52,782 bases of DNA. Origin: Bacillota bacterium. GTDB lineage: Bacteria > Bacillota > UBA4882 > UBA8346. Shown here piece by piece: positions 32,875 to 41,488 of this stretch. Each line of letters starts with the position of its first letter. Position 1 is the stretch's first letter. The notes below the pieces were generated by a model. That model did not search any database, was not told where the DNA came from, and worked only from the letters and a program-made list of their open reading frames with translations. The DNA lies in the NCBI GenBank assembly GCA_023415835.1, contig JAEZJK010000112.1:1-52782 (forward strand), written 5' to 3'. A program made the translations under genes and the position numbers.

Positions 32875-34047
32875 CTATTTCCTGGCGACTCCACTATCCC
32901 TGGCCGCCTTTGCAACAGCTTCCGCTACAACTTTGGCGACTCGTCTGTCAAACGGAACGGGAATCACATATTCCGGTTTTAGTTCCCGATCGCTAATCAA
33001 TGATGCAATAGCCTTTGCGGCTGCTATCTTCATTTCCTCATTAATATCGCGAGCCCTTACATCAAGCGCTCCCCTGAATATTCCGGGAAATGCCAGCAGA
33101 TTGTTGATCTGATTCGCGCAATCGGAACGGCCGGTTCCTACTACCTTGGCTCCCGCCACGGTGGCCTCATCGTGCATTATTTCCGGCACGGGGTTGGCCA
33201 TGGCGAAAATGATTGGATCTTTAGCCATAGATTTAATCATATCCGGAGTTAACATACGCGGACCAGATACCCCAATGAAAACATCCGTTCCGGCGATTAC
33301 TTCCCTAAGCGTGCCTTTCTTCTTCTCCAAATTAGTGATTTGCGCCATTTCCGCTTGCATTGGGTTTAAATTCCCCATACCATCGTATATAGCCCCCTGT
33401 TTATCGCATAATACAACATCTTTTAGCCCCATGCTCATCAGCAGTTTGGTAATTGCAATACCAGCAGCACCGGCGCCATTAACAACCACGGATAAATCAT
33501 CTATACCTTTTTTTACTATTTTGAGGGCATTTAACATCGTAGCAAGTACTACGATAGCAGTCCCGTGCTGATCATCATGGAAAATGGGAATATCACATTC
33601 CCGCTTTAGTCTTCTTTCAATCTCAAAACAACGGGGAGCCGAAATGTCTTCCAGATTAATACCGCCGAAGCTTCCCGAGATCAGCTTGATTGTGTTAACA
33701 ATTTCATTGACGTTTTCCGATCGGATGCATAGCGGGAAAGCGTCGACATCGCCAAATTCCTTAAAAAGAACACACTTTCCTTCCATAACCGGCATGCCCG
33801 CTTCCGGTCCGATATTCCCGAGGCCGAGTACAGCAGTGCCGTCAGTAATTACGCCCACCAGGTTCCACCTTCGGGTGTATTCATATGATAATTCGTTGTT
33901 TTTCTGGATGGCAAGACAAGGTTCGGCAACACCCGGCGTATAAGCAAGCGACAGATCATTTTTATCAGCTACCGGAACCCTACTGGTAATTTCGATTTTT
34001 CCTTGCCATTCGGAATGCTTAGTCAATGCTTCTTCTTGAATACCCAT
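32875..34047 (-). CDS. NAD(P)-dependent malic enzyme (oxaloacetate-decarboxylating)
   Basis: Oxidatively decarboxylates L-malate to pyruvate. The N-terminal YTPGVAEPCLAI, VLGLGNIGPEAGMPVMEGK, the active-site Lys region and the FHDDQHGTAIV metal motif are intact. The nucleotide-binding part carries VVNGAGAAGIAITKLL and ANPVPEI. About 390 residues is the short bacterial form. I start at 34047, with AGAGGA nine bases upstream; the TTG at 34068 overlaps the pgk stop. It lies between pgk and the larA-like gene. Confidence 0.95.
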   Translation of the reverse strand: MGIQEEALTKHSEWQGKIEITSRVPVADKNDLSLAYTPGVAEPCLAIQKNNELSYEYTRRWNLVGVITDGTAVLGLGNIGPEAGMPVMEGKCVLFKEFGDVDAFPLCIRSENVNEIVNTIKLISGSFGGINLEDISAPRCFEIERRLKRECDIPIFHDDQHGTAIVVLATMLNALKIVKKGIDDLSVVVNGAGAAGIAITKLLMSMGLKDVVLCDKQGAIYDGMGNLNPMQAEMAQITNLEKKKGTLREVIAGTDVFIGVSGPRMLTPDMIKSMAKDPIIFAMANPVPEIMHDEATVAGAKVVGTGRSDCANQINNLLAFPGIFRGALDVRARDINEEMKIAAAKAIASLISDRELKPEYVIPVPFDRRVAKVVAEAVAKAARDSGVARK

Positions 34048-34064
34048 TTGGTTAGTTCCTCTTT

Positions 34065-35318
34065 TCAACCATTATTAAATCTAGCCTCCGCCTTTCGTAA
34101 CGCTTTAACAACCGGCAGCTCTTCTCCAGAGAGGTAGCGAACCAACGCTCCCCCGGCAGTGCATATGTAAGACATCTTCGATTCCAGGCCATATTTTTTG
34201 GTGGCGGTTATACTATCACCCCCGCCAAGCAGTGAAAAAGCTCCGGAGTTCGCGACACCCTCCCAGATCGATTTGGTCCCGTATTCGGTCCACTCATTTT
34301 CAAAAATGCCCATCGGTCCGTTAATAAATACGGTATTGGCCTCCTCGAGCACTTTTGTATAAATCGCTACGGTTTTATGCCCGATATCCGCCAACAATTC
34401 ATCAATAGGAAGATTGTCCACATCAACTTCTTGGCGGCCGTCTTTTACATAAGCAAGGTCAACCGGTAAAAGTACCTTATCGGAATATTCGTCAAGTATT
34501 TCCTGGGCAATCCCGATGAACTCGGTGAGCTGGTTTTTACGGATAAATTCCTCCGATTGCTTTCCAATATCAATCCCTTTCGCTATTAGCATAATATTGG
34601 AGACCAATCCCCCGGTAATCACCATATCCGCAGCTCCGTTCTTCAAGACGGTTTTCATCATCATGAAGGCGTCTTGAATTTTTGCTCCGCCGAGTATGAA
34701 TACGCATGGCCGCTTCGGATCGTCCATCACTTTGCCGAGGACGGTCATTTCCGCTTCAAAGAGCCGTCCCATTCCCGAAGGAAGCACCTGCTCAAAACCG
34801 ACCAAGGAAGGCTGAGAGCGGTGGGCCGCCGCAAATGCATCACATATATAGATGTTGGCAAGGGGAGCAAGTTTCTTCACTATTTCCGTTTTGCTCTGTT
34901 GTTCCTCCCCCAGTTTCAATTTAGTCTCAAATAGCGTCATTTCTTCAGCCAGAAACCTTACATTATCCAGCAGTAGAACTTCGCCTTCCTTGAGATTTTT
35001 AATTGCCTCCCTGGCCGCAGGACCCGTAACATCATCAATGAACCCGATCTGTTTCCCTAGAAACCCCGAAATCACCTCGGCATGAGGCTTGGTCGTATAA
35101 TAATTCTTATATTCAAGGTCTCCACCCTGATGAGCCAGTAAAACGACCTTGGCTTTTTTCTCCGACAACTCCTTGATGGTGGGTAGACAACCCTCAATCC
35201 TGGTTGTATCCTTTAATGTTCCCCTTACCCTGTCCACCGGTTGATTGATATCAACCCGGCAAAGAACGGTTTTTCCTTGGAAATCGAAATCATCAAGGGT
35301 GTTGATCCCGCTTTTCAT
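34065..35318 (-). CDS. pgk: Phosphoglycerate kinase, archaeal-like
   Basis: Transfers phosphate from 1,3-bisphosphoglycerate to ADP. Substrate residues are in CRVDINQPV, the DTTRIEGCLPTI region and LLAHQGGDLEY; nucleotide-site motifs are ILGGAKIQD, VFINGPMGIFE and LLGGGDS. The 417 residues and several divergent blocks (LAHQGG rather than SHLGRP, LYTKVLEEANTVFINGPMG) resemble archaeal PGK more than the usual bacterial enzyme. It overlaps the GAPDH gene by 4 bp (ATGA). It is likely a second, pathway-specific copy, but the rest of the genome is not visible. Confidence 0.92.
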   Translation of the reverse strand: MKSGINTLDDFDFQGKTVLCRVDINQPVDRVRGTLKDTTRIEGCLPTIKELSEKKAKVVLLAHQGGDLEYKNYYTTKPHAEVISGFLGKQIGFIDDVTGPAAREAIKNLKEGEVLLLDNVRFLAEEMTLFETKLKLGEEQQSKTEIVKKLAPLANIYICDAFAAAHRSQPSLVGFEQVLPSGMGRLFEAEMTVLGKVMDDPKRPCVFILGGAKIQDAFMMMKTVLKNGAADMVITGGLVSNIMLIAKGIDIGKQSEEFIRKNQLTEFIGIAQEILDEYSDKVLLPVDLAYVKDGRQEVDVDNLPIDELLADIGHKTVAIYTKVLEEANTVFINGPMGIFENEWTEYGTKSIWEGVANSGAFSLLGGGDSITATKKYGLESKMSYICTAGGALVRYLSGEELPVVKALRKAEARFNNG

Positions 35319-36352
35319 GAACGATTACCCCTTTTGTTGATTCCGAGGTAACGGTTGGTTTCGGCTACTGCATCCAGTCTTTCTGTTTGCAATTCCAAAG
35401 CGGCGCGAATCGCATCTATGCTTTCGGGTATAACCACCGCTTCCTGAGGGATATTGATGGCAAACATCAAATCATTCCCTGAATTAACAATCGACTCATC
35501 CCATAAACCGATCTCGTACATGTCGCCCCTTGGGTTCCCTAAATCCCGGGCATACTTAAACAGAGATGCATTTCCCAAAAAGCCGTCGGCAATTTTAACC
35601 ACTCGGATCCGGGGATGTTCTCCAAAATACTCAAGGGCTTGTCCCTTTTCAACCTTTTTCTTGGTTGAAATTACAACTGTAATGATATGACCGTGGGTTA
35701 CCGGAGTATGTACCAATATCCCCGTTGCGTCGATGTGCGGCATAATTGTCATCAGATCGACTGCTTGATGGTTGGGCGCCTTATCAATTTGCAATGCGTT
35801 CGTCAGTCCCCGGTTATAGTCTCCTGGATCCGCCACCCGCCGTATGATTGTAATAGCGACCTTTTCAACTCCCACTTTCCGATCCAGGCAATCAACCGCC
35901 CGAATCAGGCCAGTCGTATTACAGGAAGTTAGTTTTAAAAACTGTTTCCCTAGGCCTTTTTCATAATTAGCATAGCCATGGAAAAAGACATCCGCCACGC
36001 TATTTTTCTCCCCGCCCTGGAAAACTGCCTTTTTATTGTGCTTCAGATAAATTTCCTTATTTTTGGCCCCAATCCCCGCATTAGTCGCATCGAGCATGAT
36101 ATCAACTTGTTCGACTAAATCTTCAAGCCCGCCTGAAATTGGTATTCCTACAGCTTTCAACAAATCTTCATTTTCAGGAAGCGCATTATAGAATTTGTAA
36201 GGCATTCCTTTTTCCGCTAAAGCTCGAACCGACAATGTAGGAGCAACATCCGCAACCCCTATTAGTTCCATATCTTTCTGCAGCGCCACTCCATCCGCCA
36301 ACCTCTGCCCGATGGTTCCATACCCTGCGACTCCAACTTTTACTTTTGCCAT
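35315..36352 (-). CDS. Type II glyceraldehyde-3-phosphate dehydrogenase (archaeal class)
   Basis: A phosphorylating GAPDH of the archaeal class II. The Rossmann motif is VAGYGTIGQRLADGV, the catalytic Cys is Cys144 in TSCNTTGLIRAV, and the archaeal-specific FQGGEKNSVADVFFHGYANYE and PNHQAVDLMTIMPHIDATG blocks are present. The 345-residue length fits. This class is rare in bacteria. The start at 36352 gives the usual MAKVKVGVAGYG; a TTG at 36373 preceded by AAGGA is the alternative. With pgk it converts glyceraldehyde-3-phosphate to 3-phosphoglycerate, or possibly acts on a four-carbon analogue. Confidence 0.92.
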   Translation of the reverse strand: MAKVKVGVAGYGTIGQRLADGVALQKDMELIGVADVAPTLSVRALAEKGMPYKFYNALPENEDLLKAVGIPISGGLEDLVEQVDIMLDATNAGIGAKNKEIYLKHNKKAVFQGGEKNSVADVFFHGYANYEKGLGKQFLKLTSCNTTGLIRAVDCLDRKVGVEKVAITIIRRVADPGDYNRGLTNALQIDKAPNHQAVDLMTIMPHIDATGILVHTPVTHGHIITVVISTKKKVEKGQALEYFGEHPRIRVVKIADGFLGNASLFKYARDLGNPRGDMYEIGLWDESIVNSGNDLMFAINIPQEAVVIPESIDAIRAALELQTERLDAVAETNRYLGINKRGNRS

Positions 36353-36422
36353 ATTAAATGATACCCCTTTCAAAATTAACGTGTCCTTCCTTTAGCACAT
36401 TTCTTTCAATCGTATTAATTAC

Positions 36423-37100
36423 TCACATTACTTGCCCTAATAAAACCAGTTTTTCTTTTAACTTGGTCACACAAGACCGGGGACTGGTAAGAACCGGAAT
36501 ATTCAACTCCGTTTTTACGTGCGGTAACGCTCTAGCCATTGAAGCTTGAGCCAAAACAATGACCTTCACTTCCTGCGCCATTTTTTCAATCGCGCCGGAC
36601 ACAGTATTATCGTGTTCTCCTTCTCTCCCCGCCGAAAGAGCTTGAAATGCCCCCGTACATACATGGGAATTGATTGAAACGCTCGTACCCATTTCATTCG
36701 CGGTTTTCTCGATCAACCTAACTGTAGGTCCGACAGTGGTCGGCAGCGTTGCCAATACTCCAATTTTTCCGCCAATCCTTACGGCTTCCTCCGCCATGGC
36801 AAAATCAATCCGATAAATCGGCACTTTAACTACCTTTTGAGCGGTATATATCGTTTCACCAATTGAGGAACATGCGTTAAGGATGAGGCCGCTTCCGTTT
36901 TCTGCGGCAATGATCGCGTATTCAACAAATCGCTTAGTTATATCCGGCGTCACTTGGCCAACTTTGATTACATCGTTTAAAAGGCTGTCATCAAGCATAC
37001 TGACTAATTCTACTTCGGGGATAATCTCAGCAAAAAGTTTAGCGATGACCGGTACGGATGAAGCGACTGTATGAATCACAGATACTTTCTTTTTAGACAT
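36423..37100 (-). CDS. Asp/Glu/hydantoin racemase-like protein (paralogue 1)
   Basis: A 225-residue protein of the aspartate/glutamate racemase superfamily. The first catalytic-Cys loop is intact (ILNACSSIGET). At the position of the second Cys (GCT in true racemases) it has LAQASMA, so Gln/Ala replaces Cys. A two-base racemization is therefore doubtful; other members with one Cys are decarboxylases or isomerases. The N terminus reads VSVIHTVASSVPVIAKLF. It shares clear pattern similarity with the protein at 40742-41401. It lies 44 bp ahead of the LUD gene's 3' end and precedes GAPDH. Confidence 0.85.
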   Translation of the reverse strand: MSKKKVSVIHTVASSVPVIAKLFAEIIPEVELVSMLDDSLLNDVIKVGQVTPDITKRFVEYAIIAAENGSGLILNACSSIGETIYTAQKVVKVPIYRIDFAMAEEAVRIGGKIGVLATLPTTVGPTVRLIEKTANEMGTSVSINSHVCTGAFQALSAGREGEHDNTVSGAIEKMAQEVKVIVLAQASMARALPHVKTELNIPVLTSPRSCVTKLKEKLVLLGQVM

Positions 37101-37144
37101 CGTTCATTCCTCACAATCACTTTAAAATTATAAAGTTCCTTAGT

Positions 37145-37786
37145 TTAAAACCCCAAATCCTCACCAACTATAAAAATATGGATATCCGTTAATGATGGGC
37201 GTTTACCGATGATCGTGGTTACATTACAGATCCTTGTCGGACCCTGGCAATCCTGGCATTCGCCAGCCTTCACGCATGGATTGGGGGTATTCAAACGCTT
37301 GTTATTGAAAGGGGCTGCCCAGGATTTGATCCGTTGTTCGGCTGCAGCCAGATCCTTAACTATTTTGTTCATCCCAACCACCACGATCACTTTTTTGGGT
37401 CCGAAAATCATCGCCGCCACCCGGTTGCCAGTCCCGTCGGTATTGACAAGTTTCCCGTCCATGGTTACAGCGTTAGTACCTGCCAAAAAAACGTCGCAGG
37501 TTAACTGCTGCCGCCGGACAGCTAACTTTTGGGTTGCATCCAGCCCGGGTTGATTATGGTTGAGTATGATATTCCCTTGGGCAGCTAATTGATCCAAGAT
37601 ACCGAGTTCCGCCACGGCCTGCGAACCGCCGACTCCCACCGTAGCGTTAGAAGGTATCAGCTTGAGGATTTCGGCGACCGCCTCCGAACCGGTCGAACAA
37701 TAGGTGGCCTGGAAATTGTTTTTCTTCAGTGACTCCACCACCTTGACGCCAATCGTTTCATTACGCCAGATCTTTAATGGATTCAT
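37145..37786 (-). CDS. LUD domain protein
   Basis: A 213-residue protein of the LutC/YkgG-like LUD (lactate utilization) family. The VGVGGSQAVAELGILD and VFLAGTNAVTMDGKLVNTDGTGNRVAAMIFGPKKVIVVVG stretches are diagnostic. A Cys cluster, NPCVKAGECQDCQGPTRICN, lies near residues 168-187 and may bind metal or an iron-sulphur cluster. Stand-alone LUD proteins are poorly understood; LutA and LutB partners are absent here. It is 32 bp behind the TIM-barrel gene. A link to hydroxyacid metabolism is plausible from context. Confidence 0.88.
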   Translation of the reverse strand: MNPLKIWRNETIGVKVVESLKKNNFQATYCSTGSEAVAEILKLIPSNATVGVGGSQAVAELGILDQLAAQGNIILNHNQPGLDATQKLAVRRQQLTCDVFLAGTNAVTMDGKLVNTDGTGNRVAAMIFGPKKVIVVVGMNKIVKDLAAAEQRIKSWAAPFNNKRLNTPNPCVKAGECQDCQGPTRICNVTTIIGKRPSLTDIHIFIVGEDLGF

Positions 37787-37818
37787 CTAGTCATTCTCCT
37801 TTAATTTCAGTCGAAATC

Positions 37819-38757
37819 TCATTCCAACCGGCCGCGATTGACCCGCTCAACTGCCTCAAGCAGCGCCCGTTGGCCGTTGGCCACCAAACCCCATGGGTCT
37901 TCATGGGCGACTGGTTTGATCTCAAAACTGATCACCGGCAAACGAGTCGGGGTCTTTACCCTTAAATAGCCTTGGAGAGAAACTTCATCCAAGAAAGCGA
38001 CCAAGTCATTCATGGTAACTGCTCCCCCGGGGACTCCAAAACGAGCGTGGCTATCCCCGAAGACCAACGGGTACTCGGGATCTAGCCCGCAGTTGGCAAT
38101 ATGCGCATGGATTAAATGGCGTCCGGCAGTTCGTATCGCAGCGCGGGGATCTTCTCCCAATTGTATGACATGGCTTAAGTCGAGAGTTATTCCGATATTA
38201 AAATGATCCCGAGCTACTTCATGGACAAAGGCCACAGTTTCGTCGGTCGGGCCTAGTAACCGCTTTTGATCCAATTCACGATCAAAATGTTCCAGACATA
38301 GCCAGAGCGGTTCATCGGACGCATGTTCAACCGCATAGCGGCAGAGATGGCCAAATGTTTCAGCCATGATCTCCTTGGCGGACTCCCGTTGTTCCCGCTC
38401 CACATCGGGTCCGCTGCATATTACGACCTGCTTGGCTCCATAGGCATAAGCCCGGTCAATCATCCCTTCCATCAGACTTAGGGAACGCTTCCGCCGCTCC
38501 GGGTCGAAGTCATGGGGATTGATACCTTCCTTGCGCATTAGGCCGCCGATGCAATAAATGCAATCCGCTCCGGCAGTTTCAAATACCGCGCGAAGTTCCT
38601 CTCCGTCAACAGTCCAATTCCCCTCGACGGCTCCGAAAAAGGGGTTGTTCACTAATTGCTTGGTGGTTTCCAACGGCGGAAGCGGGGAACCGGCAAAGCT
38701 GGTATGATAAACCACTCCCGCTAAAAAAGGTTCGTTTCTCAGATATAACAATGCCAT
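37819..38757 (-). CDS. Sugar phosphate isomerase/epimerase-like TIM barrel
   Basis: A 312-residue xylose-isomerase-like/AP endonuclease 2 barrel. Metal-binding residues appear in order: CLEHFDRE (Glu), GITLDLSHVIQ (Asp, His), LIHAHIANCG (His) and ISFEIKP (Glu). It sits between the DUF1537 kinase and the LUD gene. In the L-threonate/D-erythronate pathways a related barrel (OtnI) isomerizes 2-oxo-tetronate to 3-oxo-tetronate; position makes an analogous step likely, but the sequence is not close enough to name it. Confidence 0.85.
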   Translation of the reverse strand: MALLYLRNEPFLAGVVYHTSFAGSPLPPLETTKQLVNNPFFGAVEGNWTVDGEELRAVFETAGADCIYCIGGLMRKEGINPHDFDPERRKRSLSLMEGMIDRAYAYGAKQVVICSGPDVEREQRESAKEIMAETFGHLCRYAVEHASDEPLWLCLEHFDRELDQKRLLGPTDETVAFVHEVARDHFNIGITLDLSHVIQLGEDPRAAIRTAGRHLIHAHIANCGLDPEYPLVFGDSHARFGVPGGAVTMNDLVAFLDEVSLQGYLRVKTPTRLPVISFEIKPVAHEDPWGLVANGQRALLEAVERVNRGRLE

Positions 38758-38771
38758 CCACCCCTTAGGTC

Positions 38772-40046
38772 CTAAAGCGTTTCCAAATGAGCCAGCGCCT
38801 GTATAAAAAAGTCCGGTGAGCCAAAGCTGCCCGATTTTAAAACCACCAACAATTCATGGCTGCCACGGGACAAACCCGACGGCAAACCGGGCTGAATCTC
38901 CTTTAACACCAGATTCCCAACGATTCCTAAACTCCGGCAAACATCGCCCGAAGTCTCCCCTCCGGCCACAATCAGCTTTTTCACCACCGTCTGTTCCACA
39001 ATGGCCCGGCTAATCTCTCCCAAGGTCCGGGAGACAATATGGTTAGTTTCAAGCTTATTCAAACCGGCCTGCTCTGCCGCTCGGTAAGTAGCTTCGATGT
39101 CTTCGGATTTGTGAGCCCCATAAACCAGAACCGGCTGATCGGACTGGAGCCCATTAACCGCCCAACTGACCACCCTCCGGAACTCCGCGTCCCTAGTGGT
39201 ACCCTGGAACAACAATCTGGTATCCAGCTCCGCCGTGGCCAGTCCCATCTGCCGGGCATAGGCAACCTGGGCTTTTGTCTGTGGTGTGACACTGCCGGCA
39301 ATGATCAAGCTCCCAACACCATCCCGCGGTAAATCACCCAAGGAAAGCCCAACCTCCGGCCCCGGCCAAAAAGGCGGCAACTCCTCCGCCAGCGCTGAAC
39401 TGCCGAAGAGGAACGGTTCAGCGGCGGCCGCCTCCGCAATTAACTTCAAATCGTTCTGACCGGTTACATCACAGACCAGATACCCGCCTTTCTTCTTGGC
39501 CTCGTCAATACGGCGTTTAATTTCCGCGATCCCTTGCGCGACTGCCTGATAATCCAATAAATGCGACGGACGCCGGGATTGTTGGGCGATAATCTCGCGC
39601 AAGTCGCCGCTTTGCATGGGATGAACCGGATCTTTCCGGAACTCGCTCTCAACTAGGGGTAGGCCATGAACGAAGTGATGACCGCCCTTAGTAATCCGGC
39701 CGTTCTTGGGGAAAGCGGCCACCACCACGGCGAAATCCGCTCCGGCGGCATCCAGCATCGCGTCGAATTCGGCTCCGATATTGCCCCGAAACACGGAACA
39801 AGTTTTTTTCATAAGGATCCGGCAGTTACAGGCGGTTAACCGCTGGGTGGCTTTGATCACTTTATCGTAAGCCAACGCCGGATTGTCGCACCGGCTGTTG
39901 GTATCCAGGATCAACACATCCGCGCGGACTTGACCTAGATCGATTTCGGTAAAACTACTAAAGACCTCTGTCTTGTAACCATGTTTGGCAAACATTAAAC
40001 CGATATCGTTGGCCCCGGTCACGTCATCAGCTACCACCCCAATCAT
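38772..40046 (-). CDS. Four-carbon acid sugar kinase (OtnK/DUF1537 family)
   Basis: An ATP-dependent kinase of the DUF1537 family, phosphorylating 3-oxo-tetronate, threonate or similar four-carbon acids. N-terminal motif VVADDVTGANDIGLMFAKHG binds substrate; the C-terminal nucleotide-binding part has VVKKLIVAGGETSGDVCRSLG. The start at 40046 (ATGATTGGGG) overlaps the aldolase stop as ATGA, tighter than the ATG at 40091. About 424 residues fits the family. Kinase, aldolase and TIM-barrel genes in this order are the standard otnK-otnC-otnI style module. The precise substrate is inferred. Confidence 0.92.
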   Translation of the reverse strand: MIGVVADDVTGANDIGLMFAKHGYKTEVFSSFTEIDLGQVRADVLILDTNSRCDNPALAYDKVIKATQRLTACNCRILMKKTCSVFRGNIGAEFDAMLDAAGADFAVVVAAFPKNGRITKGGHHFVHGLPLVESEFRKDPVHPMQSGDLREIIAQQSRRPSHLLDYQAVAQGIAEIKRRIDEAKKKGGYLVCDVTGQNDLKLIAEAAAAEPFLFGSSALAEELPPFWPGPEVGLSLGDLPRDGVGSLIIAGSVTPQTKAQVAYARQMGLATAELDTRLLFQGTTRDAEFRRVVSWAVNGLQSDQPVLVYGAHKSEDIEATYRAAEQAGLNKLETNHIVSRTLGEISRAIVEQTVVKKLIVAGGETSGDVCRSLGIVGNLVLKEIQPGLPSGLSRGSHELLVVLKSGSFGSPDFFIQALAHLETL

Positions 40047-40693
40047 CGACCCGACCCCCGTCCCCAATAAGATCGTTTCAACCAATCGCATTGTTCTTGA
40101 GTAAGTGATATTCCACGTCCCCCGGACAGCAAGTAAATCCGGGCATTCTCCTCAGTCTCCTCGACCGCTTGGGCCGCCTGGAGCACTGTCTCACCTGAAC
40201 TCACCAGGCCGTGATTGCGCAATAGAATCACCTGGTGATTACCGGCAACGCGTTCCACTCCTTCCGCCAATTCGACCGAACCAGGCGGCGCGTAAGGAAT
40301 CAATTCTGTACCGTAGACGCGCATCAGATAAGTTGGAACCATCGCCGGGATCGGATCTTCCCCATCAGCCAATAAAGAACAGGCCGCAATGGTGTGGGGG
40401 GGATGAAAATGAAACACCACGCCGGTCGCGGGATTCTTTCGGTAGACCGCCAAGTGGAGAATGACTTCCTTGGAAGGTTGCCCTGTCCCGCGAATTTTTT
40501 GACCGTTCTCATCCACCAAAACCAAGTCCCCTTCGGTTAAAGAATGCATCAGGCAGCCGCTACGGGTCATCCACACCCCTTCAGCCGTTCGAAGACTAGC
40601 GTTTCCGCCGCTTGCCGGAGCGTATCCTTTAGCAGCAAGCTCCCGGCTGAGTATGACCAGTTCCGATATTAACTCTCTCTCAAGTTCCATCAT
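40043..40693 (-). CDS. Class II aldolase (OtnC-like, 3-oxo-tetronate 4-phosphate decarboxylase)
   Basis: A zinc-dependent class II aldolase/adducin domain protein of about 216 residues. The phosphate-binding GGNASLR, the metal ligands HFHPPHTIAA (two His) and LLRNHGLVSSG (third His) and the TKxS-like MTRSG loop are visible. With the DUF1537 kinase next door the best fit is OtnC-type decarboxylation of 3-oxo-tetronate 4-phosphate to dihydroxyacetone phosphate and CO2; L-fuculose-phosphate aldolase is the alternative. I start at the ATGATG at 40693, with AAGGG just upstream, rather than at 40732. Confidence 0.9.
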   Translation of the reverse strand: MMELERELISELVILSRELAAKGYAPASGGNASLRTAEGVWMTRSGCLMHSLTEGDLVLVDENGQKIRGTGQPSKEVILHLAVYRKNPATGVVFHFHPPHTIAACSLLADGEDPIPAMVPTYLMRVYGTELIPYAPPGSVELAEGVERVAGNHQVILLRNHGLVSSGETVLQAAQAVEETEENARIYLLSGGRGISLTQEQCDWLKRSYWGRGSGR

Positions 40694-40741
40694 TGAACCC
40701 TTCTTTCGAAGTAAACCCATCCAGTTTAGCATTTCCCCCGC

Positions 40742-41401
40742 TTACTTCGGGGCGATCAATTCGTTCACTTTTTCTAACGCCGCAATTAAGCTGGATATTG
40801 TATTAATCCCGGACGCGTTTTGCACTTCCGCTTCCAAATGGGCCATCGTAAATTGACATAACATAATCGCATCCACTCCCCGGATCCGTGCCGTTTGTTC
40901 CAGAATCAACCGATTATGCCGGGCCATATCGCCCGCCTGGGCCGCATCATACGCTCCCGGCACTATCAAATATTCGGCAGTCACAGTCTTTCCGGCCGCT
41001 GCGGCAATCTTGGACAGCTGGATTAGAGCCGGTTGGACCGCCGAGGCCATGGTGGTTACAGCCATCACCCGAGTCCAACCCCGATTGATAATCTTTTCAA
41101 TCATCGCTCCGTCAGGCGTCAGTACCGGGACTTGGACCATAGTTTGGGCGACTTCCACATAATTTGACAAAGAGGAGCAAGTGGTTAAAATGAGATCAGG
41201 ATTGGAGTCAGCGGCGGCCACGACCAGCCGACAGAAACGGTAAACCAGATCGGGAGTGGCCGTACCTTTGACTGCTAGATCTTTTAATATTCCCTCATCC
41301 AAGAGATGAACCAAACTCACCGCGCCCAGTATCCCCTGATGTTTTTTCACAGCTTGCAACGCATTAAGAGTGGCATGTACTACGGCTACTTTTCCGGGCA
41401 T
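40742..41401 (-). CDS. Asp/Glu racemase-like protein (paralogue 2)
   Basis: About 219 residues, related to the 36423-37100 protein along its length. The first Cys loop is LILTTCSSLSNYV, and the region of the second reads IMLCQFTMAHLE; the Cys here aligns with Ala of paralogue 1, one residue from the canonical position. MAVTTMASAVQP and LLDEGILKDLAVKGTATPDL match the paralogue's ATLPTTVGP and LDDSLLNDVIKVGQVTPDI. The start at 41401 has AAAGGA eight bases upstream; the longer frame to 41473 lacks a site. It may be an isomerase or decarboxylase of a sugar-acid or malonate-like intermediate. Confidence 0.85.
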   Translation of the reverse strand: MPGKVAVVHATLNALQAVKKHQGILGAVSLVHLLDEGILKDLAVKGTATPDLVYRFCRLVVAAADSNPDLILTTCSSLSNYVEVAQTMVQVPVLTPDGAMIEKIINRGWTRVMAVTTMASAVQPALIQLSKIAAAAGKTVTAEYLIVPGAYDAAQAGDMARHNRLILEQTARIRGVDAIMLCQFTMAHLEAEVQNASGINTISSLIAALEKVNELIAPK

Positions 41402-41488
41402 GAACTTCATCCTTTCGTTTGAAAATCCGTTAATGCCACACTGGAGCCTATCCGAAAAGATGCTATTTACCACGGCGGCGAAACGGTT

